Positions 36,662 to 45,624 of a stretch of 64,000 nt of DNA are shown in pieces. The translations under genes and the position numbers were made by a program. How positions within the stretch are numbered: position 1 is the first letter of the stretch; every line of letters starts with the position of its first letter. Source of the DNA: Herbaspirillum sp. SJZ107 (GTDB lineage: Bacteria > Pseudomonadota > Gammaproteobacteria > Burkholderiales > Burkholderiaceae_D); the NCBI RefSeq assembly GCF_006715485.1, contig NZ_VFNH01000001.1, positions 620,001 to 684,000 of the forward strand, read 5' to 3'. The notes under the pieces were generated by a model. It was given only the letters and a program-made list of their open reading frames with translations, was not told the origin of the DNA and ran no database searches.

Positions 36662-39244
36662 ATGAGCACTGCGCTGAGGGATCAGATCGTGACTGCGCTG
36701 GGGGCATTTGCCAGTAGCAGCCGCTTGTATGCGCTGACGCTGGGCGATGGCGATGACGATGGCATGCTGCTGGTCGAGGCGTTCTCCTCCGACGACGCGA
36801 TCGACGCCATCGGCACCCGCGACGTGATTGTGCTGTCGACCAGCGCCCACCTCGACGCCGGCACCTGGCTCGGCCAGCCGGCCGCACTCGACATCAGTCA
36901 GGCCGACGGCACCCGCACCCGCTTCGCCGGCGACATCAGCGAGGTCGAGATGCTGGGCAGCGACGGCGGCCTGGCGCGCTACCGCATCCGTATCGCCTCC
37001 TGGCTGTGGCGCCTGGCGCACGTGCGCAACAGCCGCGTGTGGCAAGAGCGCAGCGTGGTCGAGATTGTCGACAGCGTGTTCGAAGCCTATCAACCGCTGG
37101 CACGCTGGCGCTGGAGCGACGATGTCGGGTCGCGCATGGAGGGCGTCCCGCCACGCAGCTACTGCTGCCAGTACCGAGAGTCCGACCTCGGCTTCGTGCG
37201 CCGCCTGCTGGCCGAGGAGGGCCTGTGCTGGCGCATCGAACAGGACCAAGACGGGCCCGGTATCGTACTGTTCGCCGACAGCACCCGGCAAGCCGCGGTA
37301 CCCGCGGACGCGACGTGCGCGGCCGAAGACGGCATCCGCTATCACGGCGCACGTTCGGTCGAGCGCCAGGACACAATACAGGCGCTGGCTGCCCGGCGCA
37401 GCCTGCACGTTTCCCTCACCACTTTACTCAGCAGCGACTACAAGGCCAAGCAGATCGTGGCCGCCAGCTCGCCGTCGCTGGTCCGTCCCGGGCGCAATCT
37501 GCCCGTGCTGGAATCCTTCGATATGCCGCGCCCGTATGCGTTCGCGACGCGCGAGCAGGCCCAGCGCCATGCCGACATGCGCATGGAAGCACAGGAAGCG
37601 CGCGGCCAGCTGTGGCATGGGCGTTCGACCGTGCGTACGCTGCGTGCCGGTACGCGGATGACGGTCACCGGTACGCCCTTGCGGTCGCTTGGCGAGGCGT
37701 CGTCGTTTACGGTAGTGCGCGTCACCAGCTTCGGCGTGAACAACCTGCCGACGGTTGCCCAGCAGGCACTGGCGCAGCTGTTCGGACCGCTCGAGGACGT
37801 GCTGCAATCGCTTGTGTCTGTGGAGCGGCCCGACGACCTCGCGCAGGCACTGGCGCAGGCACGCGAGACCGGTTACGCCAACTGCTTCGATGCGCTGCCC
37901 GCCGACATCGTCTGGCGTCCCATCGCCGACGACCAGCCGACCGCCCTCGGCAGCCAGAGCGCGATCGTGATCGGCGCCGACGGCAATGACCAGCCCAACG
38001 GCGCCGACGAACTGTATTGCGACCGCCTTGGCCGGGTGCGCATTCGTTTCCACTGGCAGGACGACGACTGCAGCTGCTGGGTCCGTGTCGCACAACGTGT
38101 GGCCGGCGCCGGCATGGGCAGCCAGTTTTTGCCGCGCATCGGCCAGGAAGTGCTGGTGCAATTTCTCGAGAACGATGTCGACCGGCCGATCATCGTCGGC
38201 GCGCTCTACAACGGCCGCGGTGAAGGCGGCATCGCGCCCACGCCCGGCGGGAGATTCGATGCTGACAGCAATCCGGCGGTCTTCGCGCCAGCCCACGATC
38301 AGGCGCGCTCGGGGCAGGGCAATCTGACTGGGGGCAATAGCCCGGTATGGCATGGCGCTTCGGCCGACAGCGACGGCCATCGCAATCCGGCAGCGCAGTG
38401 GGGTGTGCGCAGCAAGGAATTTGGTGGGGCGGGCTACAACCAGTTGCTGTTCGACGATACCGATGGGCAGGGGCGGGTGCAGCTCAGGTCTACGCATGGG
38501 GCGGCGTCGCTCGACCTGGGGCACTTGGTTCATGCGGCTGACAATTATCGCGGCAGCTTTCGCGGGCTGGGCGCTGAACTGCGGACAGATACCTATGGTG
38601 CGGCGAGGGCAGGGAAGGGCTTGCTCGTGTCGAGTTATTCGATCAATCACAGTGCCTCAATGCGTGATTCGGCTGGTGAAAATGCCGCAGGGGTTGGGCT
38701 GCTGACGCAAATGAGAAAGCTGGTAGACGTTTTTCATTCGACTTCCGTAATGCATCAAACGGGTGGACTGGCTTTCCATTCAGAAGGGGGCAAGGTGGCG
38801 GACTCGCGTGATCCGATGATCACACTGGCTTGCAAAGAAGGTCTTGGTGCGAGTGCTGGGCAAAGTTTACAGTTGGCGAACGGCGAAACCGTTGTGTTGG
38901 TGAGTGGAGAAAATGTCCAGTTCAATACGGGGAGCCAGATGCGTTTACAGGCGGGTCAAGTCATTGGCGTACTTGGCGGGGCTACCAGTGTCACCGAGGG
39001 AAAGGAAGGGTTGCAGCTGATCACTGCGAAGGATATGGTTGATATACAGGCACAGACGGGGGAACTGAAAGTGAAAGCCCGCGATGAGATCAACGTATTA
39101 AGTGCAAATGGTCATATTGACTGGGCGGCGGCGACGCGTATCTCATTGTCTACAACCGGCGGCGCAAATATCGTAATCGAAAGCGGAAATATTGAAGTAC
39201 GGTGTCCAGGAAAGATCACAGTGCATGCGGGGAGGAAGAGCTGA
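36662..39244 (+). CDS. vgrG: Type VI secretion VgrG spike protein with DUF2345 C-terminal region
   Basis: 860 residues forming the trimeric tip of the T6SS needle. A gp27-like base (about 1-390) is followed by a gp5-like OB-fold (about 430-520; DRLGRVRIRFHWQDDD, VLVQFLENDVDRPIIVGALYNG). A DUF2345/beta-helix extension runs to the C-terminus. The DNA is GC-rich like the chromosome until about 38,550 and then becomes clearly AT-richer with different codon use, so the 3' third looks recombined. ATG 36662 fits the family start. No other T6SS structural genes lie in the window. The DUF4123 and DUF2235 genes downstream are its likely adaptor and cargo. Confidence 0.93.
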   Translation: MSTALRDQIVTALGAFASSSRLYALTLGDGDDDGMLLVEAFSSDDAIDAIGTRDVIVLSTSAHLDAGTWLGQPAALDISQADGTRTRFAGDISEVEMLGSDGGLARYRIRIASWLWRLAHVRNSRVWQERSVVEIVDSVFEAYQPLARWRWSDDVGSRMEGVPPRSYCCQYRESDLGFVRRLLAEEGLCWRIEQDQDGPGIVLFADSTRQAAVPADATCAAEDGIRYHGARSVERQDTIQALAARRSLHVSLTTLLSSDYKAKQIVAASSPSLVRPGRNLPVLESFDMPRPYAFATREQAQRHADMRMEAQEARGQLWHGRSTVRTLRAGTRMTVTGTPLRSLGEASSFTVVRVTSFGVNNLPTVAQQALAQLFGPLEDVLQSLVSVERPDDLAQALAQARETGYANCFDALPADIVWRPIADDQPTALGSQSAIVIGADGNDQPNGADELYCDRLGRVRIRFHWQDDDCSCWVRVAQRVAGAGMGSQFLPRIGQEVLVQFLENDVDRPIIVGALYNGRGEGGIAPTPGGRFDADSNPAVFAPAHDQARSGQGNLTGGNSPVWHGASADSDGHRNPAAQWGVRSKEFGGAGYNQLLFDDTDGQGRVQLRSTHGAASLDLGHLVHAADNYRGSFRGLGAELRTDTYGAARAGKGLLVSSYSINHSASMRDSAGENAAGVGLLTQMRKLVDVFHSTSVMHQTGGLAFHSEGGKVADSRDPMITLACKEGLGASAGQSLQLANGETVVLVSGENVQFNTGSQMRLQAGQVIGVLGGATSVTEGKEGLQLITAKDMVDIQAQTGELKVKARDEINVLSANGHIDWAAATRISLSTTGGANIVIESGNIEVRCPGKITVHAGRKS

Positions 39245-39358
39245 GTGCAGCGGAACAAATCAGCTATAAATTTCCAGTTTTGCCCTTATCGGTTTGCGTC
39301 GAGTGCCTCCGAAAACGCGCGGCTCAGCGGTCCGCGTTTGTTAATAAGGGAGCATAAG

Positions 39359-40243
39359 ATGAATATTTCGAGCCGCGATCATCATATATTTGAAGAAGTC
39401 GCCAGAGGAAATGGCTTGTTGAGATGGTATGCAATCGCCGACAGCGCTCAGCAAAAGGCCTTGCCTTTTGCGATTCAGCAGCCCGGATTTAAAGCACGTT
39501 GCTTATTTGATTCAAGTCAGCGTAGCCCAGTTGCAGCACAAACTCCACACTTGGCTGAAATCGGATCACCACTGAACAAGAACGCCGCCTGGCGCTGGAT
39601 TTCGAACCATAGGCGTGTAGAAGCTTGTATCACCGTCATCGCGACTGAGCTTGACTTTAAATGTCTTTGGAATCATTTATCCATTTGCACAGAATGTACT
39701 TTACCGGACGGCGATGCGATCTTTCTAGCATTCTGGGATCCGGCAGTTCTGGGCAGTCTTATAGGGCAACCGGATGATCATACCCTTCACGTCAAAGGGC
39801 CAGTGCTGCGTTCTGCCCAAAAAAACGCGCTCTTCCGAAACCTGAAAAATTGGTGGTATTGGGATCGCCTTGGCACAACGCACTCGATCGATGTGACCGA
39901 AAATAAGGCGACGTATGAGGCGTTTCCGATCAGATTATCGCAGGATCAGGTAGACGACCTGGTCGAGGGCAGCGTTCCAGACCACATCTTGTATTATATC
40001 GAATCCAATCAGCCAACTCTTATCAGTGATTTCGCGCCCTCTCATCGTTATGAATTCATAGTTCAATCGCTCGCAAAAGCAAGAGAAATTGAATTGTCTT
40101 CAATGAAGGATCTCGTAAATTTTGTTTGTTTGAAGTTGATCTACCGGAAGCGGATACATCAGGAAAAAATTGTCATAGATGCTTTTGAAAAGTTATTCCG
40201 CCGGGAGCTTGCATTTCACGACTTAATTGATCAACTTCCGTAA
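39359..40243 (+). CDS. DUF4123 type VI secretion adaptor
   Basis: 294 residues. The N-terminal part (about 17-140) matches DUF4123: LLRWYAIADSAQQKALPF, a LFDS phrase and PHLAEI, then the FWDPAVL motif. DUF4123 proteins (Tap/TEC) are chaperones that load a specific effector onto VgrG. The C-terminal half is less conserved and may recognise the effector. ATG 39359 has AAGGGAG upstream; a GTG at 39245 is open in frame but lacks a site. It lies between vgrG and the effector gene, as expected. Confidence 0.88.
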   Translation: MNISSRDHHIFEEVARGNGLLRWYAIADSAQQKALPFAIQQPGFKARCLFDSSQRSPVAAQTPHLAEIGSPLNKNAAWRWISNHRRVEACITVIATELDFKCLWNHLSICTECTLPDGDAIFLAFWDPAVLGSLIGQPDDHTLHVKGPVLRSAQKNALFRNLKNWWYWDRLGTTHSIDVTENKATYEAFPIRLSQDQVDDLVEGSVPDHILYYIESNQPTLISDFAPSHRYEFIVQSLAKAREIELSSMKDLVNFVCLKLIYRKRIHQEKIVIDAFEKLFRRELAFHDLIDQLP

Positions 40244-40254
40244 AAGGTATAGCA

Positions 40255-40749
40255 ATGGAAGGTTCGGTGACCGTTCTGCCTGAAGCAGGCTGCCAGCGCA
40301 GGCGATTTTGTGGACTTTTATTGATTCCTTTCTTCTCTGCTTGTAAGGCTCGCACAATGCGCACTCAAATAAACGTTTCTTTATTCAACTATCTGGATCG
40401 GCCTATTTTCGACGTGATGATGAACGGTGAGCATTTCATGAGTGCTGCTGCTCATGGATTTTATGGAGCAAACGCCGTGTTGGCTATGCAAGAAATAACT
40501 TTGGGTCGGCAAGTCGTGAACTGGAAGCTTGACGGCCCCGAGCAAATGTCAGGAAATGGCGATCTCATAACGGCGAGAAACGTCCCAGTCATCACCGAAA
40601 TAGCAGAGCGGATGAAATGGTTGGGTCTTCATATTTATCCCGATTATACAGTCGAGATCAAGCTGAGCACCGGTACGCCTGATGAACTCCAGACCGAGCG
40701 GGGAATGATGATCATACGTACCTGGGAGGGCAGGCAGAATGGCAGCTGA
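40255..40749 (+). CDS. DUF3304-like lipoprotein, candidate immunity protein
   Basis: 164 residues. A basic then hydrophobic N-terminus (about 15-29) ends FSAC, an acceptable lipobox with Cys30. The body (SLFNYLDRPIFDVMMNGEHF) resembles DUF3304, a family often encoded beside DUF2235 effectors. Position, just before and overlapping the lipase gene by 11 bases, and periplasmic lipid anchoring suggest it protects the producer from the phospholipase. The start is uncertain because an earlier or later ATG could be used. Function inferred. Confidence 0.65.
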   Translation: MEGSVTVLPEAGCQRRRFCGLLLIPFFSACKARTMRTQINVSLFNYLDRPIFDVMMNGEHFMSAAAHGFYGANAVLAMQEITLGRQVVNWKLDGPEQMSGNGDLITARNVPVITEIAERMKWLGLHIYPDYTVEIKLSTGTPDELQTERGMMIIRTWEGRQNGS

Positions 40750-42619
40750 CCTGGCGCGATCCGCTCTGGCTGCGAATCGTGATGTGCCAGATGGCGCTCC
40801 GGGACCCTTCCAGGATTGCCGGACCGAAGTTCATGTCATGTTGTTTTTTGATGGAACAGGAAATAATAAGGACGCCGACATCGCCGAAAAGAAATGGAGT
40901 AATGTGGCGCGCCTTTACGAGTCCGCGGCATTAGCAGCGCAGAGCAATAAGAAGAAGTCTGTATTCCCGGTGTATATAAGAGGCGTAGGAACAACGAGCA
41001 ATAACAAGGCCACTGATTGGCTGGAAAACGCCATCGTCTGGATGGAGGATAACCTTGGTGGAGGGGGTGCGGGTTCTGGTGGAGACAGACGTATGGATCA
41101 TGGCAGAAATATGGTCAATGATCATTTGCGAGATGTCTTAATTGCGAATGCGAAATCCCTTGGAGGGCGGTTTTCGAAGTATGCGACGGAAAGCAGCAGG
41201 GAAAGTTTGGCCGATATCAATGCGGTGTTGTCAAAATTTAATCTTATCAAAGTAATTGACATTTCGATTTTCGGGTTTTCTCGCGGCGCTGCATTGGCGA
41301 GGGCATTCTCAAATCGGATACTGGGTATGTGCACAGATAAGGAAGGACAACTATTCTATCAAGGATATCCATTGCGAATAAGTTTCGTGGGGATTTTTGA
41401 TACAGTTGCATCTTTCGGTGTTCCATCAATGAATGCTCGGACGCCCTTTACTGAGCGTGAGTTGATAGTTTCACCTTTTGTCGAGAGATGTGTGCACTAT
41501 ATTGCAGCCCACGAACTGAGGTTTTCCTTCCCTGTCGACTTGATACGCAAGAATGGGAAGCTTGCAGGGAATTGGGTGGAGCGGGCATTCCCAGGTGTGC
41601 ACTCGGATGTTGGTGGTGGTTATGGACCTAGAGATCAATCTGTTGATAACAACTATGCTCGAATTCCTCTACGTGAAATGATGAGGGAGGCATTGCTGAG
41701 CGGCGTTAGAATCATTAGCTACGAAGATCTCAAGCGTTCACACAACAGTATCTTCAGAGAACGTTTTGAATGTCGTCCAGAAACAGAGGCGGCATACGCC
41801 AAGTACATCACCGAGTGTGGGCGGAACAATAGAAGTATAGAAAACCAGATAACGGCTCATATGAAACTCTACTACAGTGCACATGGTACCCTAAGTAGAC
41901 GACGTGGTATCAGTCCCGGCGAGCGTATTCGGCGTTCGAGCGTGTTGAAGTCCTTGCTGGGTCCAGACAGTATGGCAACTGAAGTTGCGCTTTGGCGGTC
42001 AACCAGAGAGTTTCCTGGACTGTTACGATATGGACTACCCACGGCGGCGAGAAATGCGCAATATGTTAAGTTGCTTTCCTGGCAGCTAGCGGCATGGGAT
42101 ACAAACGCTTCTGATGCTGTTGTAAACTTCTTTACGCAATACATACATGATTCTAAGGTTGACTTTCTAATGAACGTCGAGCCTTTCAGTTATTTCATGC
42201 AGCGCGGAGTAGATGAGTCAAGTATCAGTATCTGGAAAGAGGGTGGGAACTGGCTGCATTGTAAAGAACAACAGATAGGCAACGCCCTTCATAAAGTCGC
42301 GGTGATAGGGGAAGAAAGCGTACGAGTCGCCTCCGATGCAGCGGGAAAGATTGGCAGAGATGCCCTAGATTCCACTGACAAGATTGCTAATAATGTAGCA
42401 GATGCTGTTCATAGTGGTTTCAATAAAGCCGCCGACTTTACAACAAGGAAAGTCAGGGAATCGGCAGAAATGGTAAATGACGCTTATGATACCGCCGCTG
42501 ATACCGGAACACGAGCGGCGAAGGCTGTTGAGCGTAAGGTTAATGAATTGGAAGAGCAGGTAGAAAAAATCTACGATAGTGGAATGAAATGGTCTAGGCT
42601 AAAGATTGAGCGGCATTGA
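40739..42619 (+). CDS. DUF2235 phospholipase, type VI lipase effector (Tle1-like)
   Basis: 626 residues. The N-terminal block VMLFFDGTGNN and nucleophile elbow GFSRG (Ser181) are followed by GIFDTVASFG (acid) and AFPGVHSDVGGGY (His), the full alpha/beta-hydrolase set of DUF2235/Tle1 effectors that cleave membrane phospholipids in rival cells. The last 120 residues or so form a charged Ala/Asp/Lys helical tail with repeats of the KVRESAEMVNDAYDTAAD type, not expected in the core family. No signal peptide, consistent with T6SS delivery. AT-rich like its neighbours. Confidence 0.9.
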   Translation: MAADLARSALAANRDVPDGAPGPFQDCRTEVHVMLFFDGTGNNKDADIAEKKWSNVARLYESAALAAQSNKKKSVFPVYIRGVGTTSNNKATDWLENAIVWMEDNLGGGGAGSGGDRRMDHGRNMVNDHLRDVLIANAKSLGGRFSKYATESSRESLADINAVLSKFNLIKVIDISIFGFSRGAALARAFSNRILGMCTDKEGQLFYQGYPLRISFVGIFDTVASFGVPSMNARTPFTERELIVSPFVERCVHYIAAHELRFSFPVDLIRKNGKLAGNWVERAFPGVHSDVGGGYGPRDQSVDNNYARIPLREMMREALLSGVRIISYEDLKRSHNSIFRERFECRPETEAAYAKYITECGRNNRSIENQITAHMKLYYSAHGTLSRRRGISPGERIRRSSVLKSLLGPDSMATEVALWRSTREFPGLLRYGLPTAARNAQYVKLLSWQLAAWDTNASDAVVNFFTQYIHDSKVDFLMNVEPFSYFMQRGVDESSISIWKEGGNWLHCKEQQIGNALHKVAVIGEESVRVASDAAGKIGRDALDSTDKIANNVADAVHSGFNKAADFTTRKVRESAEMVNDAYDTAADTGTRAAKAVERKVNELEEQVEKIYDSGMKWSRLKIERH

Positions 42620-42677
42620 AGAGCACGGCAGCTTTCTCTAATAAAAGCACAAGATAATGCAAATGCCAAAAACAAAA

Positions 42678-42705
42678 AAGGCACCATGATCACTCATGAT
42701 GCCTT
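42678..42705 (-). terminator. Rho-independent terminator after tRNA-Lys
   Basis: A 12-bp stem with one mismatch and a 4-base loop. On the minus strand it is followed by TTTTTTGTTTTT. It lies 20 bases past the 3' end of tRNA-Lys and ends the tol-pal/tRNA transcript. Confidence 0.85.
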
Positions 42706-42725
42706 CAATGCTGCTACTGAATTCG

Positions 42726-42801
42726 TGGTAGGCCGTGCGGGATTCGAACCTGCGACCAACGGATTAAAAGTCCGCTGCTCTACCAGCTGAGCTAACGACC
42801 C
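42726..42801 (-). tRNA. tRNA-Lys (anticodon TTT)
   Basis: 76 bases on the minus strand, from GGGTCGT to an encoded CCA. The D-arm (AGCTCAGCTGGTAGAGC), the anticodon arm with loop CTTTTAA, and the T-arm GCAGGTTCGAATCCTGC all fold, and the 7-bp acceptor stem includes G-U pairs. It follows cpoB, as lysT follows the tol-pal operon in E. coli. The acquired T6SS segment starts just past its 3' end. Confidence 0.97.
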
Positions 42802-42882
42802 GAAAGAAGCAAGATTATAGAGCCGATCCGCAGGGCTGTCAAACGTTCATGAACCAGCTCAGCCTCAAAACGGATAAACCCA

Positions 42883-43644
42883 TTACTTCAGCGCCGCCAG
42901 CCGGTCCTTGGCCGCCTGGGCCGCATTGGTGTCCGGGTATTTCTTGACCAGTTGCTGCAGGGTCTTCTTGGCGTTTTTCAGGTCCTTCAGTTCGGCGTAA
43001 TTGCTGGCGATGTTCAGCATCGAATCCGGCGCCTTCGGGCTGGTGCCGTAGTTGCTCAGCACGGCTTCCTGGGCGGCGATCGCGTTCTTGTAGTCGCGCT
43101 GCATGTAGTAGGCGTTGCCGAGCCAGTACTGGGCGTTCGGGGCGTAGGCCGAGGTCGGGAAACGGCGTACGAAGTCCTGGAAGGCGCTGATGGCGCCGGC
43201 GTAGTCGGCCGAGGTGAAGCGGGCGTAGGCTGCGTCGTAGGCCTGTTTTTCGGTCGGCAGCACTTCGGCGGTCTGGCCGTCGATGGTTTCCTGGCGCGGC
43301 TCGAGCTTCTTGATGCGGGCGTCGAGGTCGGCGTACAGGTCTTTCTGGCCTTTCTGGGCCATGGCGATCTGGTTGCCCAGCACTTCGATCTGGCCGCGCA
43401 GGGCGGCGATTTCGCGCATCGTCTGTTCGTGCTGGTTCAGCATGTCGACCGTGACGTTCTTGTCGGCCTTGGCATCGATGCGGGCGTTGATGTCGCGGGA
43501 CATGGCGTCGACCTTGGCGCGCAGGTCGAGGATGGCGCGGCGGGCTTCGTCGTCATCGAGAATGCCGGCGCTCGCCTGCAGCGGCATCCAGGCAGCCAGG
43601 GCGAGGGCGACGGCCGCGAGGCGGAACTGGGACAGTGTGATCAT
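42883..43644 (-). CDS. cpoB: Tol-Pal accessory protein, cell division coordinator CpoB (YbgF)
   Basis: 253 residues. Signal peptide (about 1-26), an N-terminal trimeric coiled coil (about 30-115), and a C-terminal TPR domain (about 130-250; YAGAISAFQDFVRRFPTSAY, KNAIAAQEAVL). The periplasmic protein links outer-membrane constriction by Tol-Pal with PBP1B-driven wall synthesis. Last protein gene of the operon, 116 bases after pal with a hairpin between them. Confidence 0.95.
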   Translation of the reverse strand: MITLSQFRLAAVALALAAWMPLQASAGILDDDEARRAILDLRAKVDAMSRDINARIDAKADKNVTVDMLNQHEQTMREIAALRGQIEVLGNQIAMAQKGQKDLYADLDARIKKLEPRQETIDGQTAEVLPTEKQAYDAAYARFTSADYAGAISAFQDFVRRFPTSAYAPNAQYWLGNAYYMQRDYKNAIAAQEAVLSNYGTSPKAPDSMLNIASNYAELKDLKNAKKTLQQLVKKYPDTNAAQAAKDRLAALK

Positions 43645-43666
43645 CTTCGAGTCTTTCTTGGGGAAA

Positions 43667-43702
43667 CGGGGCGGGAAGCAGTCTGCACCGCTTCCCGCCC
43701 CG
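43667..43702 (-). terminator. Hairpin between pal and cpoB
   Basis: A perfect 13-bp GC-rich inverted repeat (43667-43679 with 43690-43702, 10-base loop) sits in the pal-cpoB gap. Only TTT follows on the minus strand. It could partly terminate, lowering cpoB relative to pal, or protect the upstream mRNA. Confidence 0.5.
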
Positions 43703-43760
43703 CTGTCAATCAGCCGGGGGCGCCCCAGCCGCGGAGGATAGGCCGCGAAGGATTGTCCGA

Positions 43761-44291
43761 TTACTGATAGACGATGTCGGCACGACGGTTCTCGGCCCAG
43801 GCGGATTCGCCCGAACCGGTTGCCTTCGGCTTTTCTTCGCCCAGCGAGACGGCTTCCATCTGGCTGTCGGCCACGCCCAGGGCAGCCATCGACTTGCGCA
43901 CGGCTTCGGCACGCTTCTGGCCCAGGGCCAGGTTGTACTCGGTGCCGCCGCGATCGTCGGTGTTACCTTGGATCAGGATGTGGCGCTGCTTGTTCTTGGT
44001 CAGGAACGCCGAGTGGTTTTCGACGACAGGCTTGCCGTCGTCACGGACGACGTAGCTGTCGAAGTCGAAGTACACGCTGCGGTTCGCCAGGACGCCTTTC
44101 GGGTCGTTCAGCGGATCGACGTTGCCGGTTTCGACCGGACGGATGTCACGGCTGGTGTCGGCCGGCGGGGTCGTGTTGGCGACCGGCGGCTTTTCGACAA
44201 CCGGGGTTTCCTGCAGTTTCGGGGTCGACGAGCACGCCGACAGCAGGGCTGCTGCCGACGCGATGAAAGCTACACTCTTGAAGTTGCTCAT
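43761..44291 (-). CDS. pal: Peptidoglycan-associated lipoprotein Pal
   Basis: 176 residues. Lipobox LSAC (Cys20) anchors it in the outer membrane; a Pro-rich linker leads to an OmpA-like peptidoglycan-binding domain (about 65-176) with HILIQGNTDDRGGTEYN and the LGQKRAEAVRKSM motif. It binds TolB and peptidoglycan, keeping the outer membrane attached and helping constriction at division. Confidence 0.97.
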   Translation of the reverse strand: MSNFKSVAFIASAAALLSACSSTPKLQETPVVEKPPVANTTPPADTSRDIRPVETGNVDPLNDPKGVLANRSVYFDFDSYVVRDDGKPVVENHSAFLTKNKQRHILIQGNTDDRGGTEYNLALGQKRAEAVRKSMAALGVADSQMEAVSLGEEKPKATGSGESAWAENRRADIVYQ

Positions 44292-44326
44292 GGGGTTTTT
44301 CTCCTGGTCAAAAAATATTTACTTCT

Positions 44327-45592
44327 TCACTTCATAAACGGGCCCCAGCTGGGTTCCCGGATATTTCCCGCCTGGGTCGTCAAGCGCTGCTTGACGCGTC
44401 CATCGACCGATACCACGGCCAATGCGACGCGACCGCCGCCCTTGGTCGCATACATGATGTACTTGCCGTTCGGCGAGAAACTCGGTTCGGAAGCCCCGTC
44501 GGCCAGGCGCAGTTCCTGGCCGCTCGCGAGGTCCATCGCATACAGGGAAAAACCCCCTTCGCGTTGTGAAATCCACGCCAGCGTCTTGCCGTCGGAGGAT
44601 ACACGAGGACTGATGTTGTAGCTGCCTTTGAACGTGACGCGGGTGGCCTGGCCACCGCCCACGCTCATCTTGTAGATTTGCGGTCCGCCGCTGCGGTCGC
44701 TCGTGAAGTAGATGCTCTGGCCGTCGGCCGAGAACTGCGGTTCGGTGTCGATGCCGTTGCTGTTGGACAGGCGGCGCATGCCGCTGCCGTCCGCGTTCAC
44801 GATGAAGATCTGGGTATTGCCGGTCTTCGACAGTGCCAGCGCCAGCTTGGTGCCGTCGGGCGACCAGGACGGCGCCGAGTTGCTGCCGCGCTCGTTGGCG
44901 ACCACGGTACGCTGGCCGGTCACCAGGTTCTGCACGTAGATCACCGGCTTGCGCAGTTCGAAGGACACGTAGGCGACCTTGGTGCCGTCCGGCGACCAGG
45001 CCGGCGAGATGATCGGCTCCTTGCCGTGCGCGGCGATCTGTTCGCCTTCGCCGTCGGCATCGGCCACCACCAGCTGGTAGTCGCGGCCGGCGCGGTTTTC
45101 CTTCACGTAGGCGATGCGCGTCGAGAAGATGCCGCGGCTGCCGGTCAACTTTTCGTAGACGTCGTCGGCAATGCGGTGCGCTTCGAGCCGGGTGTTGCGC
45201 GGGCTGACGGTATCGCCCAGCTGCGACAGCTGGCTCTTCTTGACTGTGTCGTACAGCTTGTAGCGGACTTCGAAGCGGCCGTCGGCGGTGCGCTTGACCG
45301 AGCCCACCACCAGCGCGTCGGCGCCGCTGGCCTTGAAGGCGGCCATGTCGACGCTGGCGCCGTCGGAAATGGTCTGGCGCGCGTCGATGACCTTGAATAC
45401 GCCGCTGCGCTGCAGGTCGGCGCGGATGATGGCGGACACCTGTTCCGGTGCCACCGATTCATCGGCAAAAGCGGCCACCGCGACCGGGATCTGGTTCGCG
45501 CCCACGCCGGCGATTTCGACGTTCAGTTGGGCGTGTGCGGCCGCGCCCATCAGCAGGCTGGCCGAGAACAGCAGGGTATGTAGTTTCTTCAT
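44327..45592 (-). CDS. tolB: Tol-Pal translocation protein TolB
   Basis: 421 residues. Signal peptide (about 1-21), N-terminal alpha/beta domain (about 22-160), then a six-bladed beta-propeller with repeated PAWSPDGTKVAYVSF-type WD-like strands. It is the periplasmic partner that binds Pal and passes the signal from TolA. Spacing to tolA and pal is about 30-35 bases each. Confidence 0.97.
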   Translation of the reverse strand: MKKLHTLLFSASLLMGAAAHAQLNVEIAGVGANQIPVAVAAFADESVAPEQVSAIIRADLQRSGVFKVIDARQTISDGASVDMAAFKASGADALVVGSVKRTADGRFEVRYKLYDTVKKSQLSQLGDTVSPRNTRLEAHRIADDVYEKLTGSRGIFSTRIAYVKENRAGRDYQLVVADADGEGEQIAAHGKEPIISPAWSPDGTKVAYVSFELRKPVIYVQNLVTGQRTVVANERGSNSAPSWSPDGTKLALALSKTGNTQIFIVNADGSGMRRLSNSNGIDTEPQFSADGQSIYFTSDRSGGPQIYKMSVGGGQATRVTFKGSYNISPRVSSDGKTLAWISQREGGFSLYAMDLASGQELRLADGASEPSFSPNGKYIMYATKGGGRVALAVVSVDGRVKQRLTTQAGNIREPSWGPFMK

Positions 45593-45624
45593 GAGTCTCT
45601 CGGATAAGTTAAGGTCGAGTCATT

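Larger units (their letters stand above)
38600..42660. mobile_element. AT-rich segment with T6SS cargo, probably horizontally acquired
   Basis: From the vgrG 3' end to just short of tRNA-Lys the DNA is markedly less GC-rich than either flank and uses A/T-ending codons. It carries the adaptor, a lipoprotein and a phospholipase effector. No integrase, transposase or direct-repeat ends were found, so exchange by homologous recombination within vgrG is more likely than site-specific insertion. Edges are approximate. Confidence 0.55.

Noticed and set aside
42726-42801. tRNA-Lys as an attachment site of an integrated island
   Set aside because: No integrase and no duplicated tRNA 3' end was found; the composition break lies inside vgrG.
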